Source of the DNA: Acanthochlamys bracteata
Taxonomy: Eukaryota > Streptophyta > Magnoliopsida > Pandanales > Velloziaceae
Reading direction: 5' to 3'
Length of the DNA stretch: 64,000 bases
Assembly: GCA_019914995.1 (NCBI GenBank)
Contig: CM034141.1
Span: 7,139,167-7,203,166, forward strand
Shown here: piece by piece, positions 1 through 11,836 of the stretch
Layout: each line of letters starts with the position of its first letter
Numbering within the stretch: the first letter of the stretch is position 1
Position numbers and translations under genes: made by a program
The notes under the pieces: generated by a model
Told to the model about the DNA's origin: nothing
The model's input: the letters and a program-made list of their open reading frames with translations, nothing else
Databases searched by the model: none

Positions 1-2574
1 AGACTTAGTAACGAAATTTTGAGTATGTGTCTGCTGAAGTCGAGGGGAGGGCTTTGAATGTAAAACCGGATTAGCATATCTTCAGAACCTTGTCACGGAA
101 GACCTCTGATCTTTAACCATTTATTATCAGTAATATCTTGGAATATGTTTTACAGAGAATTTTGAGATAAAATTTAGAGCTAGTATTTATGTCAGCTTTT
201 GCAGCGTGATAAGGCAGATAGCTTTCGAAAGTCTTGCGGTAATTTAAAGTACTGGTTGTCACTACCTTCGAATGTTTGCTTTTACAAGTTAAGTACTTAC
301 CTGACATCCATGATGTTAGTCTCAACTGAATTTGAACTTCTCGTTTCGCCAAATCTCAAAATTGATACGAGTTGATTGTATTTGGATATCAGAATTTCTG
401 AAGCGAGCTCGTTTATTCTTGAGTCTGTAAAATTATAAAGGTATGGCAGCGACATGAGTTGATCTAATTAAGTTCTCTGCTGGAAAACTCGATGCAGAAG
501 AAGATCAATAGCCCATAGGTCATCATAATACCAGTAATTTTACGTTAAGCAATATCACTGGCTATGTGATTCGGGCAAGTTTGGTACACATGAACAAGAA
601 CCATTTTTTAAAATGTAAAAGCAATTTGGGTCCTTCAGCGAAAGTTTTCTTTGTGAATTTTGCCACAGCATGGCACTTTTGACAAACCCGTAGGTTCTTA
701 GTCACCCTTACATTGTGCTGCTTCCAGTGCATATCAAACCAAAAGCAATTATTAGAAGTTAGCTATGGCCTTGAGGAATGCACTCACTCTCCTTATCCAT
801 CATGCAAAGCTAAAATCACTTTCAATGAAGATGCATTTGCCTCTCACTTTTATCCATGAAATTTCTGCAGCTGCCAATATATCCTTTCTGACCTTAAGGA
901 AGAGAAAGGGAGGGGTTGGAAATAGCGGAGAGCCAAGGAGATGGGTTGGTTAACAAAGATGTGATAAATGATAGAGATGTGGGCCCATTTTAGAGTAGGT
1001 ACGAAATTAGTAAAGCCCATGAGAAAAAGAAAATGGGCGTGTTTTAATAAGAATTTTGGATCGACGGAAATTTGTTAAGAGTCAAAAGTTCCGATTTATT
1101 TATGAAGAATCGAAAATTTTGGACGTGCGGCTGCGGGCGTTGCACGTGGGCGGGTGGGAAAGAAGAGGAGAGAAGACCGTCCTGCTCATTTGACCGCTAG
1201 TTTGTCTCTTTCGTTTTCGAACGCAATTCAAAATCAGAAACTTTGAACGAACTATTTCTAAATTGGAATCAGAACCCTTGTTGTGCTTTGCAGTCCACGC
1301 ATTTGATTTGAATGTATTGAAAAGAATGGCATATACAATATGTAGAAGCCAATCCTAACACAAACACTCTTCCTCTTCCTTCTTTTTCTCTATCCGACTC
1401 GGAAGAAAATATCCAGAACCCAACACATTGACACACACTAGCCAAACGCAGCCTGACTAGCTCGCAAATGTTCCATTGAGCTTTTCTCTCGGACTAAAGT
1501 TAAAGGCAATCGGTTCTCTCCGTCCTCTCTATTATACGTCAAGAAGTAGTTCTGTTGTATGAGCCTTTGTTTGGACTGCTGTCTGTTGTGTTGTAATTTG
1601 TTATGCTGTGATTCCGTAGCTCCTGCTTTCTTCCACCCATTTTATATCCTGTTGTCCAGCAGTACAGCTACTGTTCTCTTCAAAGCTCAAGCTCCGTCAA
1701 TCATAGATATATAATACGTAGCTTCTTACGTGGAAAGAGCATATATCCATTGGCTATAAAAACTAAAACAAGGACCTTACGCTAATGATAGGAAAAATAT
1801 TTTTGATATAGATGATTGTTTTGTTTAATATGAATGACAAAGTAGCTACGCTAGCACAATTTTTAATTGTTTGAGTCACTCGTAAGGCATATATAGTACT
1901 AATATATATTTATGATTTGGTTTCTCGAGTTGTTCCTCCTTTAATCGAAGACGCAATTGACACCCAAAGGCAAGGCCACCGTGGATGGTGGTGGTATTTT
2001 ATAGGATCTCACGGCAACGCCCTCATCTGCAGCGCTGGACGCTGGAGTTACCAAGTGTTTACTGTTTAATTAGCATGAGATGAGAATTTGTTTATTTTAA
2101 TACGTGTGGATTACTTGATTTTAATAGCGCTTATGAGAGACAATGTAAAAGTATGGAATTTTAGCCTACGAAATTCTTTGGATTCATGCTCGCGGTTCCT
2201 ACGCTCCGTATGTAACTTGCAAATTATCCGATGTTAGCCTACGAAATCTTTTGGTTATAGGGAGAGAGAGAGAGAGAGAGATCATGAATGCACCACGGTT
2301 GTATCCAATATTTGAAGAATATGCTTGAACTGTATTCGATCTCCTACGGCCTGCAAGTTAGCGTGTTATTTTAATACGTGATGATTACTTGATTTTAATA
2401 GCGCTTATGAGAGAAATTAAATTTGTTCAATGTAAAAGTACGTCATTTTAGCATCCATCCTCGTTGAATTACTTGCTACGAAGCTCAAAAACTGAAAAAC
2501 CAAAATGGATCACGATATACGTACACTGATCGATTTGTATTTTAACAGTAGTAATTAATATTGGTTAGAGATGA
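1..2574. other. Intergenic spacer, no supportable gene
   Basis: No open reading frame here resembles a protein family I know; the short frames of 60-80 codons have low-complexity or random composition. The stretch holds a (GA)n run at 2261-2281 and two pairs of dispersed direct repeats, listed separately. The rest is AT-rich spacer. A G-box-like CACGTG occurs near 1143, but no adjacent gene makes it interpretable. Confidence 0.6.
2092..2440. repeat. Dispersed direct repeat pair
   Basis: Two near-identical segments lie at 2092-2153 and 2366-2440. Both contain TTATTTTAATACGTG and GATTTTAATAGCGCTTATGA, followed by AATGTAAAAGTA; the second copy has an extra insert of about 14 bp before that last block. 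Between them a second short pair, TAGCCTACGAAAT, occurs at about 2163 and 2234. The arrangement suggests local segmental duplication. No coding content is visible. Confidence 0.7.
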
Positions 2575-3345
2575 TCAATCCATACTCTTAATTCTAATTC
2601 TAAGATTAGTGAAGAAGAAGATCGAGAATAATGAAGGAGTAGCACTGGTCTTTCTCTTCTTTGGAATTCCTGGAAATGTTCTGATTCTTCTTCTTCTCCT
2701 GTGTTGATCACTGTATTCGCTAATGGTCTCTAACTTAGGCTTCCAAGTCCTGCTGCAGCACACCAGCTGCCTGTAATCCTTCTGCAACGCTTCCGTCGTG
2801 CAAACCTTGCTGCTCATCGTCATCTTCAACCTCTTCTTCCCCGCATCTTGATCTTCTTCTTCTTCTTCTTGACTATCTTCTCCGGTAGTACTGGCGTCAT
2901 GGACGAGCAGCACTATTCGAAGCTTGCCGGAATCCGTTTTCTGGAGAGTGAATGCGGGTATAAGTTTTTTGGGATCACAGATGGAAGCTAGGGAGAGGAA
3001 AGAAAGCGGTGATGAACGGAAGAAGGCTGCGGGGAGAAGGAAGTAAGAGTTTCCGGGAAGAAGCATGTCTCCGGGGGACATGGCGGGCACGTGTTGTCCG
3101 ATAATAAGCGAGTCCCAACGGCAGAGAAGGTGCTTGGGATTCTTCTCCATTATTTCACCGGCGCCGACAACACCTCTGTAAATTTGAACACCACCTTCAT
3201 AAAGACTGATCACTCTGACAACTCCTTGATGGGGATGAGCTGCTGCGCTGCTTCTGCCGGCGTCTTCCGCATCGTTGGGGACGCGGAAACACGACGAAGG
3301 AGTCATCATATGTAGCCGTAGCAACAACTTGAAACTCAGACGCAT
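2575..3345 (-). CDS. DUF4228 (PADRE) domain protein
   Basis: A single-exon frame of 256 residues. Residues about 40-110 carry the plant-specific DUF4228/PADRE pattern: a strand starting VVRVISLYEGGVQIY, then a middle segment LLCRWDSL, then PGDMLLPGNSYFLLP. This last block is the family's 'L..G..YFLLP' signature. It is followed by an acidic run (EEEEEEDQD, about residues 158-168) and a basic C-terminal half. PADRE proteins are small, often stress- or pathogen-induced plant proteins of unknown biochemical function. The start at 3345 is the longest option; Met13 or Met14 would also retain the domain. The basic tail after residue 215 is longer than I expect for the family, so the 3' end of the true coding region is less certain than the domain call. 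Confidence 0.8.
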   Translation of the reverse strand: MRLSFKLLLRLHMMTPSSCFRVPNDAEDAGRSSAAAHPHQGVVRVISLYEGGVQIYRGVVGAGEIMEKNPKHLLCRWDSLIIGQHVPAMSPGDMLLPGNSYFLLPAAFFRSSPLSFLSLASICDPKKLIPAFTLQKTDSGKLRIVLLVHDASTTGEDSQEEEEEDQDAGKKRLKMTMSSKVCTTEALQKDYRQLVCCSRTWKPKLETISEYSDQHRRRRRIRTFPGIPKKRKTSATPSLFSIFFFTNLRIRIKSMD

Positions 3346-4975
3346 CTCTTCTCTCCGTAATAAAAATTGTATAGACTGAGAGAGGAGGAAGGGAAGAATG
3401 AGCAGAGCTGGTTCGGTGGAGTAGCGGAATAGAAGAGATGTATAATAATAATAATAATAATATGTAAATGAGAAATAAAAAAAGATTAGAGGGTTGAATG
3501 AAATTTGGGTTTGAACGAATAAATGAGCGGATAGGATGGTTTTTGTATTTGGGGCGGGCAGAACAAACAGCGGAGCATCAGGAGACTACCGAGCGGCGGC
3601 ATTTGATTTGACTGCTTTTGACTTATACATAGAGACTTGTGTGTGTAATAAAAAGGTTGATTATTAACTGAAAAGTAAGATAGTTGGACTACTTGTGGAC
3701 GAACGGAAAGAACTGCGCGGATTAATTAAAGTTTGAATGACTGACTGACCGAATGAAGAAACGAAAGTAACCAAAAAATAGTTTCAATAAATGGCTGATT
3801 GGTTGAAACGAATGAAACAGCAATCTGCTGTTAATATGAATAAATATGAGCAGCAGCATTAGCGGTAGTTTTTTGACCGGACCTGCAGGAAGAAACAATG
3901 TTTTTGGATTTCTGAGGGTAATACCATTTGTAAAGAAAGCATTTGTTTATTAATCAATCAATTTTAGTTGCACTCGCAGCAAAATCAGAAGACAATTGAA
4001 CGATTCATATTATTGTTTAGCGCTTCTAAGTTGAGCCCATTGTAAAGAAAGCAAACCTTGCCCTCTCCGGCCCAGCCTATATAACATTGATATTGATATA
4101 TGTTCATTTTGGGATCTTAAAATAATTATTGATATTGATTATATGCATTAGCATGGTAACGACAGTACGCATGCACCCCATTTTACATGAATTATAGCCT
4201 CTCTTCAAGTTTCGGGTTCATTTAAGAGTGCTTCCTTTTTTTACAAAAAATTATTTTCATTAAAATAAAATATATTTAAATTATAGATTAAATTAAAACA
4301 TAATTTTAAAACTAAAATGGAATTTTTTTTGAAAAATCCAATCCCCTTCAACTGTCTAAGTAAGGTTTTCTTTCACTTTAGAAAAAGATAAAAGAAAAAC
4401 AAGAGTGATCGACCGACCAAGAACACATGGCAAGGATCGGTTAGTTTATGTTTTAGAGTTGCAGAATGGATAGGGAGTAGCAGAAGAGAGCGGGTTGGGT
4501 GGGAGTCACATGGAAGGCTTTTCACATTCTCTAAACAAGTCCCCACCCCCATGTTCTCATTCATATACGCGGCGTTTAGAAATTATTTTTTAAATAATAT
4601 AATAACAATCTTATTTGTTTTTTAATTTTTTTAAATAAAATCTCTAAATATTTATAAATATATATTAAAAATTTAAAAACTATTTTGAATCAAACGCACC
4701 CTACAAAACATGTCCCCCCGTGATTTATCTGGCACCCAAACAGCGTTACCATGCCATATCCCCAACCCTACTACTACTACTACTACTACTACTAATGTTT
4801 AGTAGGTCCACAGCACATGACCACAACACCACTACACCTTTCTCTCTCTCTCTCTCTCTCTCTGCGCCTCTGCCTGCGACAAATTAACTTGACGAATAAA
4901 AGCTTCTACTATTTACTTCCCCTCTCTCCGCTCTATTTTTTTCTTTCTAGCTTCCTTGAAAATACCATTAGAGAT
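3346..4975. other. Intergenic spacer between DUF4228 gene and XTH
   Basis: The two genes are divergent here, so both promoters lie in this stretch. It contains microsatellites: (TAA)n near 3441-3461, (CTA)n at about 4769-4794 and (CT)n at about 4842-4861, the last in the XTH 5' leader. A MITE-like AT-rich element is listed separately at 4571-4697. No gene is supported; the short minus-strand frame at 4373-4564 is low complexity. Confidence 0.6.
4571..4697. mobile_element. Short AT-rich MITE-like element with GCGTTT/AAACGC ends
   Basis: About 127 bp of almost pure A/T is bounded by GGCGTTT on the left and AAACGC on the right, a short terminal inverted repeat. Ends of the kind 'GTTTGG/GCGTTT ... 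AAACGC/CCAAAC' recur on other AT-rich elements in the window (29958-30210, 41715-41972). No clear target-site duplication is visible. This is probably a non-autonomous DNA transposon; superfamily not assigned. Confidence 0.45.
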
Positions 4976-6625
4976 ATGGCTTCTCTTTCTTCTCCTTCTA
5001 GTAACACTACTGCACCCGTACTAGTGGTTATTCTGTTTTGCTTATTGGGCATGTCCGCCGTGACCTCCATGGCTGCTGCGCCGAGAAAGCCCGTCAATGT
5101 CCCCTTCCAGAAGAACTACGTACCTACTTGGGCATTCGACCATATCAAGTACTTCAACGGCGGCAACGAGATCCAGCTCCACCTCGACAAATACACTGGT
5201 AGCTAGCTAAACATTCATATATTATTGCCTGCCTTCTCTTTAAATATTTCTATTTTGTCGCAATATGTAAACATTTTGAAATTCTTCATCGTCGATCGAA
5301 AGGAACTGGGTTCCAGACCAGGGCTTCCTACCTCTTTGGCCACTTCAGTATGCAGATCAAGATGGTTCCTGGAGATTCTGCAGGCACGGTGACCGCATTC
5401 TATGTATGTTTCTCGACCGCGCATTTCTCCTTGTCAATTAATTTCAAGATATTATTAGCGATTTTTTTGTTCTGTTCTGTCAGCTTTCATCTCAGAACTC
5501 GGAGCACGACGAGATAGACTTCGAGTTCTTAGGCAACAGAACTGGGCAGCCGTACATACTGCAGACCAACGTGTTCACCGGCGGGATGGGAGACAGAGAG
5601 CAGAGGATCTACCTCTGGTTCGATCCCACCAAAGACTTCCACTCCTACTCTGTTCTCTGGAACATGTACCAGATCGTGTACGTAGCTCCGTCTCTGTCTT
5701 CTCTCTTCTTCTTCTTCTTCTTCTTCTTCGTTCCCTCTGCTTAATTAATTTTGATTTAGTCTGTCGTCATCTGATTGCTAGTTAATTTGAAATGAACGAA
5801 GGAAACAAGTTGGAGTTATTGGACATGATGAAATCACGAATTAATGTTACTGACGAGTGAAGTAGTTAGTAATGGTGTCCAACCCAAGCACCGCAAGATA
5901 CGAACACGACAGAGGGCTCCTTCTCCAATCAATCTTATTACTTCAAATAAAATATTTAATTCAAACAACTTCGTGGATATCGAAACGTTCACGTGATCAG
6001 CCGACAGTTCTCTGCAAAAAGACTCTGATGGTCTTTTTTTTCTTTACTTCGGCATTTGAATATGATCTGATTTGAATTTCTACTATCTATTACCGGGACA
6101 AATATTTTACTCTCTGCTTTCTCCATGTTCGGATCTTCTGATTACTTTATGCAATCTGTTGACCGTCCTTATACAAACAAGCTCTTTATGCATGTTTTTT
6201 TGATCAATGATATACGCACGCGCAGCTTCTTTGTGGACGATATACCCATCAGAGTGTTCAAGAACCAGAAGGATCTCGGCGTTCGGTTTCCTTTCGACCA
6301 GCCGATGAAGCTTTACTCCAGCCTCTGGAACGCAGACGACTGGGCGACGCGCGGCGGTCTGGAGAAAACCAACTGGGCCAACGCACCTTTCGTCGCCACT
6401 TACCGCGGCTTCCATATCGATGGCTGCGAGGCTTCCGTCAATGAAAAGTTCTGCAGGACGCAAGGGCAGCGCTGGTGGGATCAAAAGGTCTTCCAGGACC
6501 TCGACGCAGTGCAGTACCGCCGACTCCGTTGGGTTCGCTCCAAATTCACCATATACAACTACTGCATTGATCGCTCAAGGCTTCCTGTTGTCCCGAAGGA
6601 GTGCAAGAGGAACAGGGATATCTAG
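4976..6625 (+). CDS. XTH: Xyloglucan endotransglucosylase/hydrolase, XTH4/5-like
   Basis: Four coding exons: 4976-5198, 5303-5403, 5484-5677, 6226-6625; the spliced product is 305 residues, the usual XTH length. The protein is a GH16 enzyme that cuts and re-ligates xyloglucan in the cell wall. A hydrophobic N-terminal segment (about residues 10-35) is the secretion signal. The catalytic motif [10 protein letters not shown] is at about 116-125, directly followed by the conserved N-glycosylation site NRT. The sequence [17 protein letters not shown] and the C-terminal XET domain with WWDQK and four cysteines place it with XTH4/XTH5 (group I/II, transglucosylase-type). The start at 4976 was chosen over an upstream in-frame ATG at 4817 because the extra 53 residues are CT-repeat leader. 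Introns are canonical GT-AG. Confidence 0.95.
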
Positions 6626-8749
6626 GGAGTACTATATTTGATGAACTAGCGAATTGAATCTTCAAGCATCAGAGTATGAGTGTAGCTACGCTAAAAAACG
6701 AGTTAAATTTGAGCCTTTGAATGTTTACTTATTAGTTGGTTTTGAGTTTCATGCTTTTTGGCTGTTGGTTCGCATGATGTTCATGTATACCCATGACAAA
6801 TGTAGCTTTGCGGTTGCCGACAATGCAAACGTAGGAGGCTTCTATGATTGCTTACGAGATTAATAGAAAAGATTGAAGTTAGTCAAATAAATTATTGTGA
6901 TGATCATGATGCCATCGACCTACATAAAATAAAATCAGCAAGTTGCATGCACATACAGCAGTCAATGGCCATTAGATAGTCGCCGTTGTTACTGATAATT
7001 AGAAAAGAAAAAACTCCTTTCATGCTTTAATTGATATTGAATGCTTGAATATACAATTTTTTTTTCTTCTGTGTATTGGAATGATAACTATTTCTATCTC
7101 ATGAATAGCAAATATCTAATCTAGTCTTTAGCCAAAATCCTTAAGAGGAAAAAGATATCCAGACGTACAGAGATTTGCGAGAAGAAGAGAACAAACAGTA
7201 CTGATCTGACTCGTTGCGTATACACAACACGATTTCAATGCGCCTGTCTTAACGAAGACGACCGACGTTGTGCTTTGGTTGCTTACGCTGTTCCATTCAT
7301 AGATATATTAATTCATGGTCAAGGACCATATGTAGTTGTAGTAATGCAATACAAACAAAGCCAGGACTGTTTATATAATTCTCAAATACTTACGAAAAAC
7401 ATGCATGACGTTGCTTATAAGTTGAAGAAATCGTCATTGTTAATTAATGACTAAAGTCCCTGGGCTGGATTTTATAAAGGCCTAGCTTTAAGTTCATGCT
7501 TACTGAAGAAGCTTTACTCGGGCCTTAGCACTGTCAAGACCTCAATCATGATCCAAAGCAGTTGCCGGCCGGCCGTTCCCTTCGTTAGCTTCAACGCATG
7601 AAATTTTAGTTAATCTCTAAGAATTTAATAATCAGCTTCTTCTTCTTTGCTCTTCGGTTTGTTGTTCTTCTGCTCCCCCGCAAACCCTAAAGCCCCCAAT
7701 TTCCGTTCATCGCCTACTCCGCTCCTTCCTTCTACCGAGCTTAAGAACAGAAAGGTAAGCAACTGCTTGATCGTTGTTCTGATTTATTACCATTTTCTTT
7801 CCGGGTTCGTTCGATCCTTCGCTCGCATCCCATAGCCCCGTTCCTTGCGCATTGTGTTCCGTTTTGTTATTTTCCCTTTAGATTTCATTTTCTTGGATTG
7901 TTCATGTATGACGCATTCGGTTGAGCAATAATCTGCTTTCACTTTGAAAACGTTGTCTTGGTTTGATCTACAAAAGATCACCATATAATTTCTCACTTTA
8001 CCAATTTTGGTTGGAGAGCAGAAGAATTTCGTAGCGCCTTTGTTTTATTGTGATAAGCCAATTTTGGTTTTGTATTGTTGTTGATTGTTACTGCCGGATT
8101 GTTTGTTGCGTATATTTCACTCAGTCCGAGGCACTACCTTCTCTAATTCCAAAGTTCTGTTAATGGTATCGGATAACAAACGTCACCCCCAGTATGGCCA
8201 AGCAATTCAATTTCATAAGATCAATGATTTCGGAGAACTAGCAATCTGACATTTTTGCTCGTGAAAAGGTGCAAACTTTTACTTAATTTGTAATCCCCTT
8301 CGCTTACTACGGAGTGTGGCATGCTAGATATTGGTTAATAGTTGTATTAGTTTATGTTATGGTCTTGTGTAGATTGTGGAGAAAGAGGAGACGGATGTTG
8401 TTTAGAATTTATAAGAGGTGTGGCATGAGATTCTTTTGTAGCATGTGAAAAATAACAGAAGAGCTCTTAGTTATTAAGAATTTAAAAGAGGCATATCATG
8501 ATGCATTTTATTAGCTATTTCTTGCTTTGGATACTTTTAATGTTTTGGAGATTCCTAGATTGTGCATGAGCATCTTTTCGAATGTCTATATTACTTCTTT
8601 ATTTCCTTACTTGTAAATAAGTATTTTTCGGCCCTGTGAAGCAGATGATTCTTCCTTGCGGTGCAGTTTCTACTTGTTTTCGCCTCTACTAGTTACCCTT
8701 TTTGTAAAGCATATGTCTTAATTCGTTTATAAACCCTCCTTTCTCACAG
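6626..8749. other. XTH 3' region, spacer, and BTF3 5' leader with its intron
   Basis: After the XTH stop there is about 1 kb without a recognisable gene. From about 7640 the sequence looks like the BTF3 5' untranslated exon: it includes a telo-box-type AAACCCTAAAGCCC at about 7682, typical of translation-related plant genes. A strong donor (GTAAGC) follows at 7755, and the acceptor CAG lies directly before the ATG at 8750. So a leader intron of about 1 kb is inferred. The transcription start is not visible. Confidence 0.6.
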
Positions 8750-9746
8750 ATGAATGTGGAGAAGCTACAAAAGATGGCCGCTGCAGTTCGCACTGGTGGA
8801 AAAGGCAGCATGAGGAGGTAGCAAATTACGAAATATTGCTCATGATTCAGTGAGATCATCTTTTTATTTCATCTGTATTTCCCTGCTCGCAATTCTTATG
8901 ATGTAAAACTCTCAGGAAGAAGAAGGCAGTCCACAAGACCAACACAACTGATGACAAAAGGCTCCAGACTACTTTGAAAAGGATTGGGGTCAACACAATC
9001 CCTGCTATAGAGGAGGTTAACATTTTTAAAGATGATCTGGTCATCCAGTTCATGAACCCTAAAGGTACTCATGTATGTGATCTTTCTTTCAGTTGAAAGT
9101 AATAGTACTTGTCTATGTGACCTTTCTTTCATTTGAAAGTAATAGTAAAGTTATGTTTATTTACTTACTAATGATCGTGTATTTCTATGCTAATTCTAGT
9201 GCAAGCTTCCATTGCGGCAAACACATGGGTGGTGAGTGGTGCTCCACAAACGAAAAGTAATTCTCTTCACCTAATTTCTTTTCAAGGCAGAATTGCATGG
9301 CGTTTTTAGTGAAGTTTAGTATTCGACATTATTAGTGTTTAAATGTTGCTTGCTGTCATGATTTTCTTGCTTTTGACAGAGCTTCAGGATCTGCTACCAG
9401 GGCTTATTTCTCAACTAGGTATGTAATGTAGCTGATAGAAAGTTATGCTTATCACTATATTTTAGTCAAGTGATTGCTCCTTATCATGCAACCAGTTTGC
9501 ACAAATTTACAGTTGCCTCAACCCTGATGAAAGTTTATCCTTTCAGGCCCAGATAACTTGGAAAATCTTAAGAAGCTCACGGAGCAATTCCAGAAGCAAG
9601 GATTGGCTGCTGAGGGCAATGCACAGGGAGATGATGATGATGACGTCCCCGAGCTTGTGCCTGGAGAGACATTTGAGGAAGCTGCTGAAGAGAAGAAAGA
9701 GGCAGCTGCTCATGAGGAGAAGAAAGAGGGTGGTGATGTTAGGTGA
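8750..9746 (+). CDS. BTF3: Nascent polypeptide-associated complex subunit beta (BTF3), C-terminus shifted
   Basis: Five coding exons: 8750-8817, 8916-9064, 9200-9256, 9380-9418, 9547-9746, giving 170 residues. BTF3 pairs with NAC-alpha at the ribosome exit tunnel and shields nascent chains. The family start [20 protein letters not shown] is intact. So are the basic ribosome-contact patch RRKKKAVHK and the NAC domain ([19 protein letters not shown] ... VIQFMNPK). The C-terminal acidic tail carries [19 protein letters not shown]. The frame ends at TGA 9744-9746, after GGDVR. The cause is a 10-bp direct duplication, GGTGATGTT(A/G), at about 9732-9751. Without it the frame would run through a second EEKKEGGDV repeat and stop at 9796-9798. 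The NAC core is unaffected, so the protein should still work. Confidence 0.93.
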
Positions 9747-9798
9747 TGTTGAAGAAAAGAAAGAGGGTGGTGATGTTGAAGCTGGTCGTGAGGACTAA

Positions 9799-10438
9799 AA
9801 GGAGTAGTAGATGAGGAGAAACGGATCCGAGTTGTATTTCTTTATCAGTTTTTGTTTTTCTTATGCTTGCCTTTGTGTTATGATATCCTGAAACAAAGAA
9901 GCTCGTCCGACATATATATTTATGAACTCCTCGGTAGTGTTACATGCTCCTAGTTTTGCAATTATTGAAGATGATTCTCAGTATTCTACTGCCTAATAGA
10001 AATTGCAATAACCTTGTGTTGAAGTTAAATACATTTACTTCTGGTGTTGCCTTTTTATAAGTTTAGGTTTTTTCTTTTTAAAGTTTTGAACTTGAAATGC
10101 TCTTTCTGTTGGATCATTCTTCATAGTGTATTACTGAATGAATGGCTAGCTATTCTAGTGGATCTTGCGGTTGTTTGGTTCACCATTCTCTGGTAATGTT
10201 ACAGGTTTTACAGTTTTTTGTTTTCGTTGGTGATAGAGTTGAGCTTTTTAGAAGATAATGTCTCACAACTATTCATCTGAAGACGGGAATTTTAGATATC
10301 AGCCAGCAATTTCAAAATTTATTTTTACATGAGAAAAAACGACAGTAGGTAGTTTAGTTAAAATTATTGTGGATGAAGAAGAGATGGGCTATCCTCAGCC
10401 ATTCGTGCCCGTGAATGGCAACCACGTAGTCGCCGCCG
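9799..10438. other. BTF3 3' region and PPR promoter
   Basis: AT-rich sequence without an open frame of interest. The first few hundred bases are probably BTF3 3' untranslated sequence. No gene, RNA or repeat is recognised. Confidence 0.5.
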
Positions 10439-11836
10439 ATGTCAGTCAGCGCTGCGTCTGCCGGTGAAGCTCTCTCTCTCCTCGACTGCCCTCGCTCTCT
10501 TCATCATGTCAAGGCAGCACACGCCCGCATACTCCGCTTACGGCCAGCCGCCCTCCGTGACCCCAAGGTGCTGTCGAAGCTCGTCAGGCTCTACGCAGAA
10601 TTTCACTGCCGCCCTGACCTAGCAGAGTCTCTCCTGCTCTCTGTTTCCTCACCGACGACTTTCTTATGGAACCTCACCATCCGGTCCCACTTCCTCTCCG
10701 GCGACCCTCTCTCCTCCCTCCGTCTTCTCCGTCTCATGTTCGCGGTCGGCGTCCGTCCTGACAAGTTCACATTCCCCTTTGCCGTCCGAGCTGCAGCTGC
10801 TCTACCTGACCGCACTGTCGCTGCTGTTCTCCACGCCGCCGCTATCAAGTCTGCTGCCGCCCTCTACCACCATGACCCTTTCCTCCACCACGCCTTCATC
10901 CAGCTCTACTCCTGTGCAGCTGACCCGGACTCAGCCCGCAAGGTGTTCGATGATATGCGTGCGAGAAATGTTGTTTCTTGGACCGCCCTTGTTTCTGGTC
11001 TCATTGAGTGCGGCCTGCTGGAGGATGCGTTGGCGGTCTTTGAGGCGGCTCCCGAAAGGAATGTCGTCACTTGGACTGCAGCTATTGACGGCTGTATACG
11101 GCTGGGACGGCCTGATGAAGCTTTTGATCTATTTAGGAGGATGCTGAGGGAAGGAGTGGAACCAAATGAGTTTACGTTGGTCGCGCTGCTGATGGCCTGC
11201 ACGGAGCTGCGGAGCTTGAACTTAGGCCGGTGGGTGCATGAATTGGCATGCAAGAATGACAGGTTCCAGAGGAGCGTCTACGTGTCCACGGCCCTCATTG
11301 ACATGTACAGTAAGTGCGGCAGTTTGGAGGATGCTCAGAGAGTGTTTGATCAAATGCCAGTGAAGACCTTGGCCACTTGGAATTCGATGATCGCAGGATT
11401 GGCAGTTCATGGGAGGGGAAGTGAAGCATTGTTGCTTTTCAAGGATATGGGGGAGAAGAAGGTGAAACCAGACAGCATCACTTTTGTCGGACTCTTGATT
11501 GCTTGTGGAAGGCAGAATCTTGTCAGTGAAGGTTGCAAGCTCTTCATAAGGATGGTTCAAGAATTTGGGGTTGTTCCTAATAATGAACACTGTAAATCTA
11601 TGGCGGAGCTTTTGGAGCAAGGTGATGCAACGGAGGAAGCACGCAGTGAATTAAATAACTTAGTGAAGGAGCTGGACATCAGACAGTTGAGGTTGCTGTT
11701 GAAGCAATGTGAAATGCATGGTAAGATCCAGCTTTGGAAAGTTATTTGTGATCGACTCCGTGTTCTGGAAGTTGTGGCAAATGGAACTACAGTAGTTGAT
11801 CAAGATGATGCTTTTGTTGGTTGGGAAGTTGGTTGA
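10439..11836 (+). CDS. Pentatricopeptide repeat protein, PLS class
   Basis: An intronless frame of 465 residues, as is usual for plant PPR genes. It carries a run of PPR motifs: the diagnostic VVSWTALVSGLIECGLLEDA, NVVTWTAAIDGCIRLGRPDEA, YVSTALIDMYSKCGSLEDA and LATWNSMIAGLAVHGRGSEA fall between about residues 175 and 330. The alternating long/short lengths and 'F..M...V.P...TF..LL.AC' spacers mark the PLS subfamily. These proteins bind organellar RNA and act in splicing, editing or stability. The C-terminal part after about residue 370 is divergent, and no DYW deaminase signature or complete E domain is visible, so editing by itself is not expected. Coding GC is clearly higher than in the neighbouring genes. 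The target RNA cannot be deduced here. Confidence 0.93.
   Translation: MSVSAASAGEALSLLDCPRSLHHVKAAHARILRLRPAALRDPKVLSKLVRLYAEFHCRPDLAESLLLSVSSPTTFLWNLTIRSHFLSGDPLSSLRLLRLMFAVGVRPDKFTFPFAVRAAAALPDRTVAAVLHAAAIKSAAALYHHDPFLHHAFIQLYSCAADPDSARKVFDDMRARNVVSWTALVSGLIECGLLEDALAVFEAAPERNVVTWTAAIDGCIRLGRPDEAFDLFRRMLREGVEPNEFTLVALLMACTELRSLNLGRWVHELACKNDRFQRSVYVSTALIDMYSKCGSLEDAQRVFDQMPVKTLATWNSMIAGLAVHGRGSEALLLFKDMGEKKVKPDSITFVGLLIACGRQNLVSEGCKLFIRMVQEFGVVPNNEHCKSMAELLEQGDATEEARSELNNLVKELDIRQLRLLLKQCEMHGKIQLWKVICDRLRVLEVVANGTTVVDQDDAFVGWEVG

Noticed and set aside
5872-6075. A 67-codon frame within XTH
   Set aside because: It lies in XTH intron 3 and resembles nothing; the flanking exons join in frame without it.
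10603-11620. Several minus-strand frames of 80-132 codons under the PPR gene
   Set aside because: They are shadows of GC-rich PPR coding sequence; the plus-strand frame has clear PPR motifs throughout.
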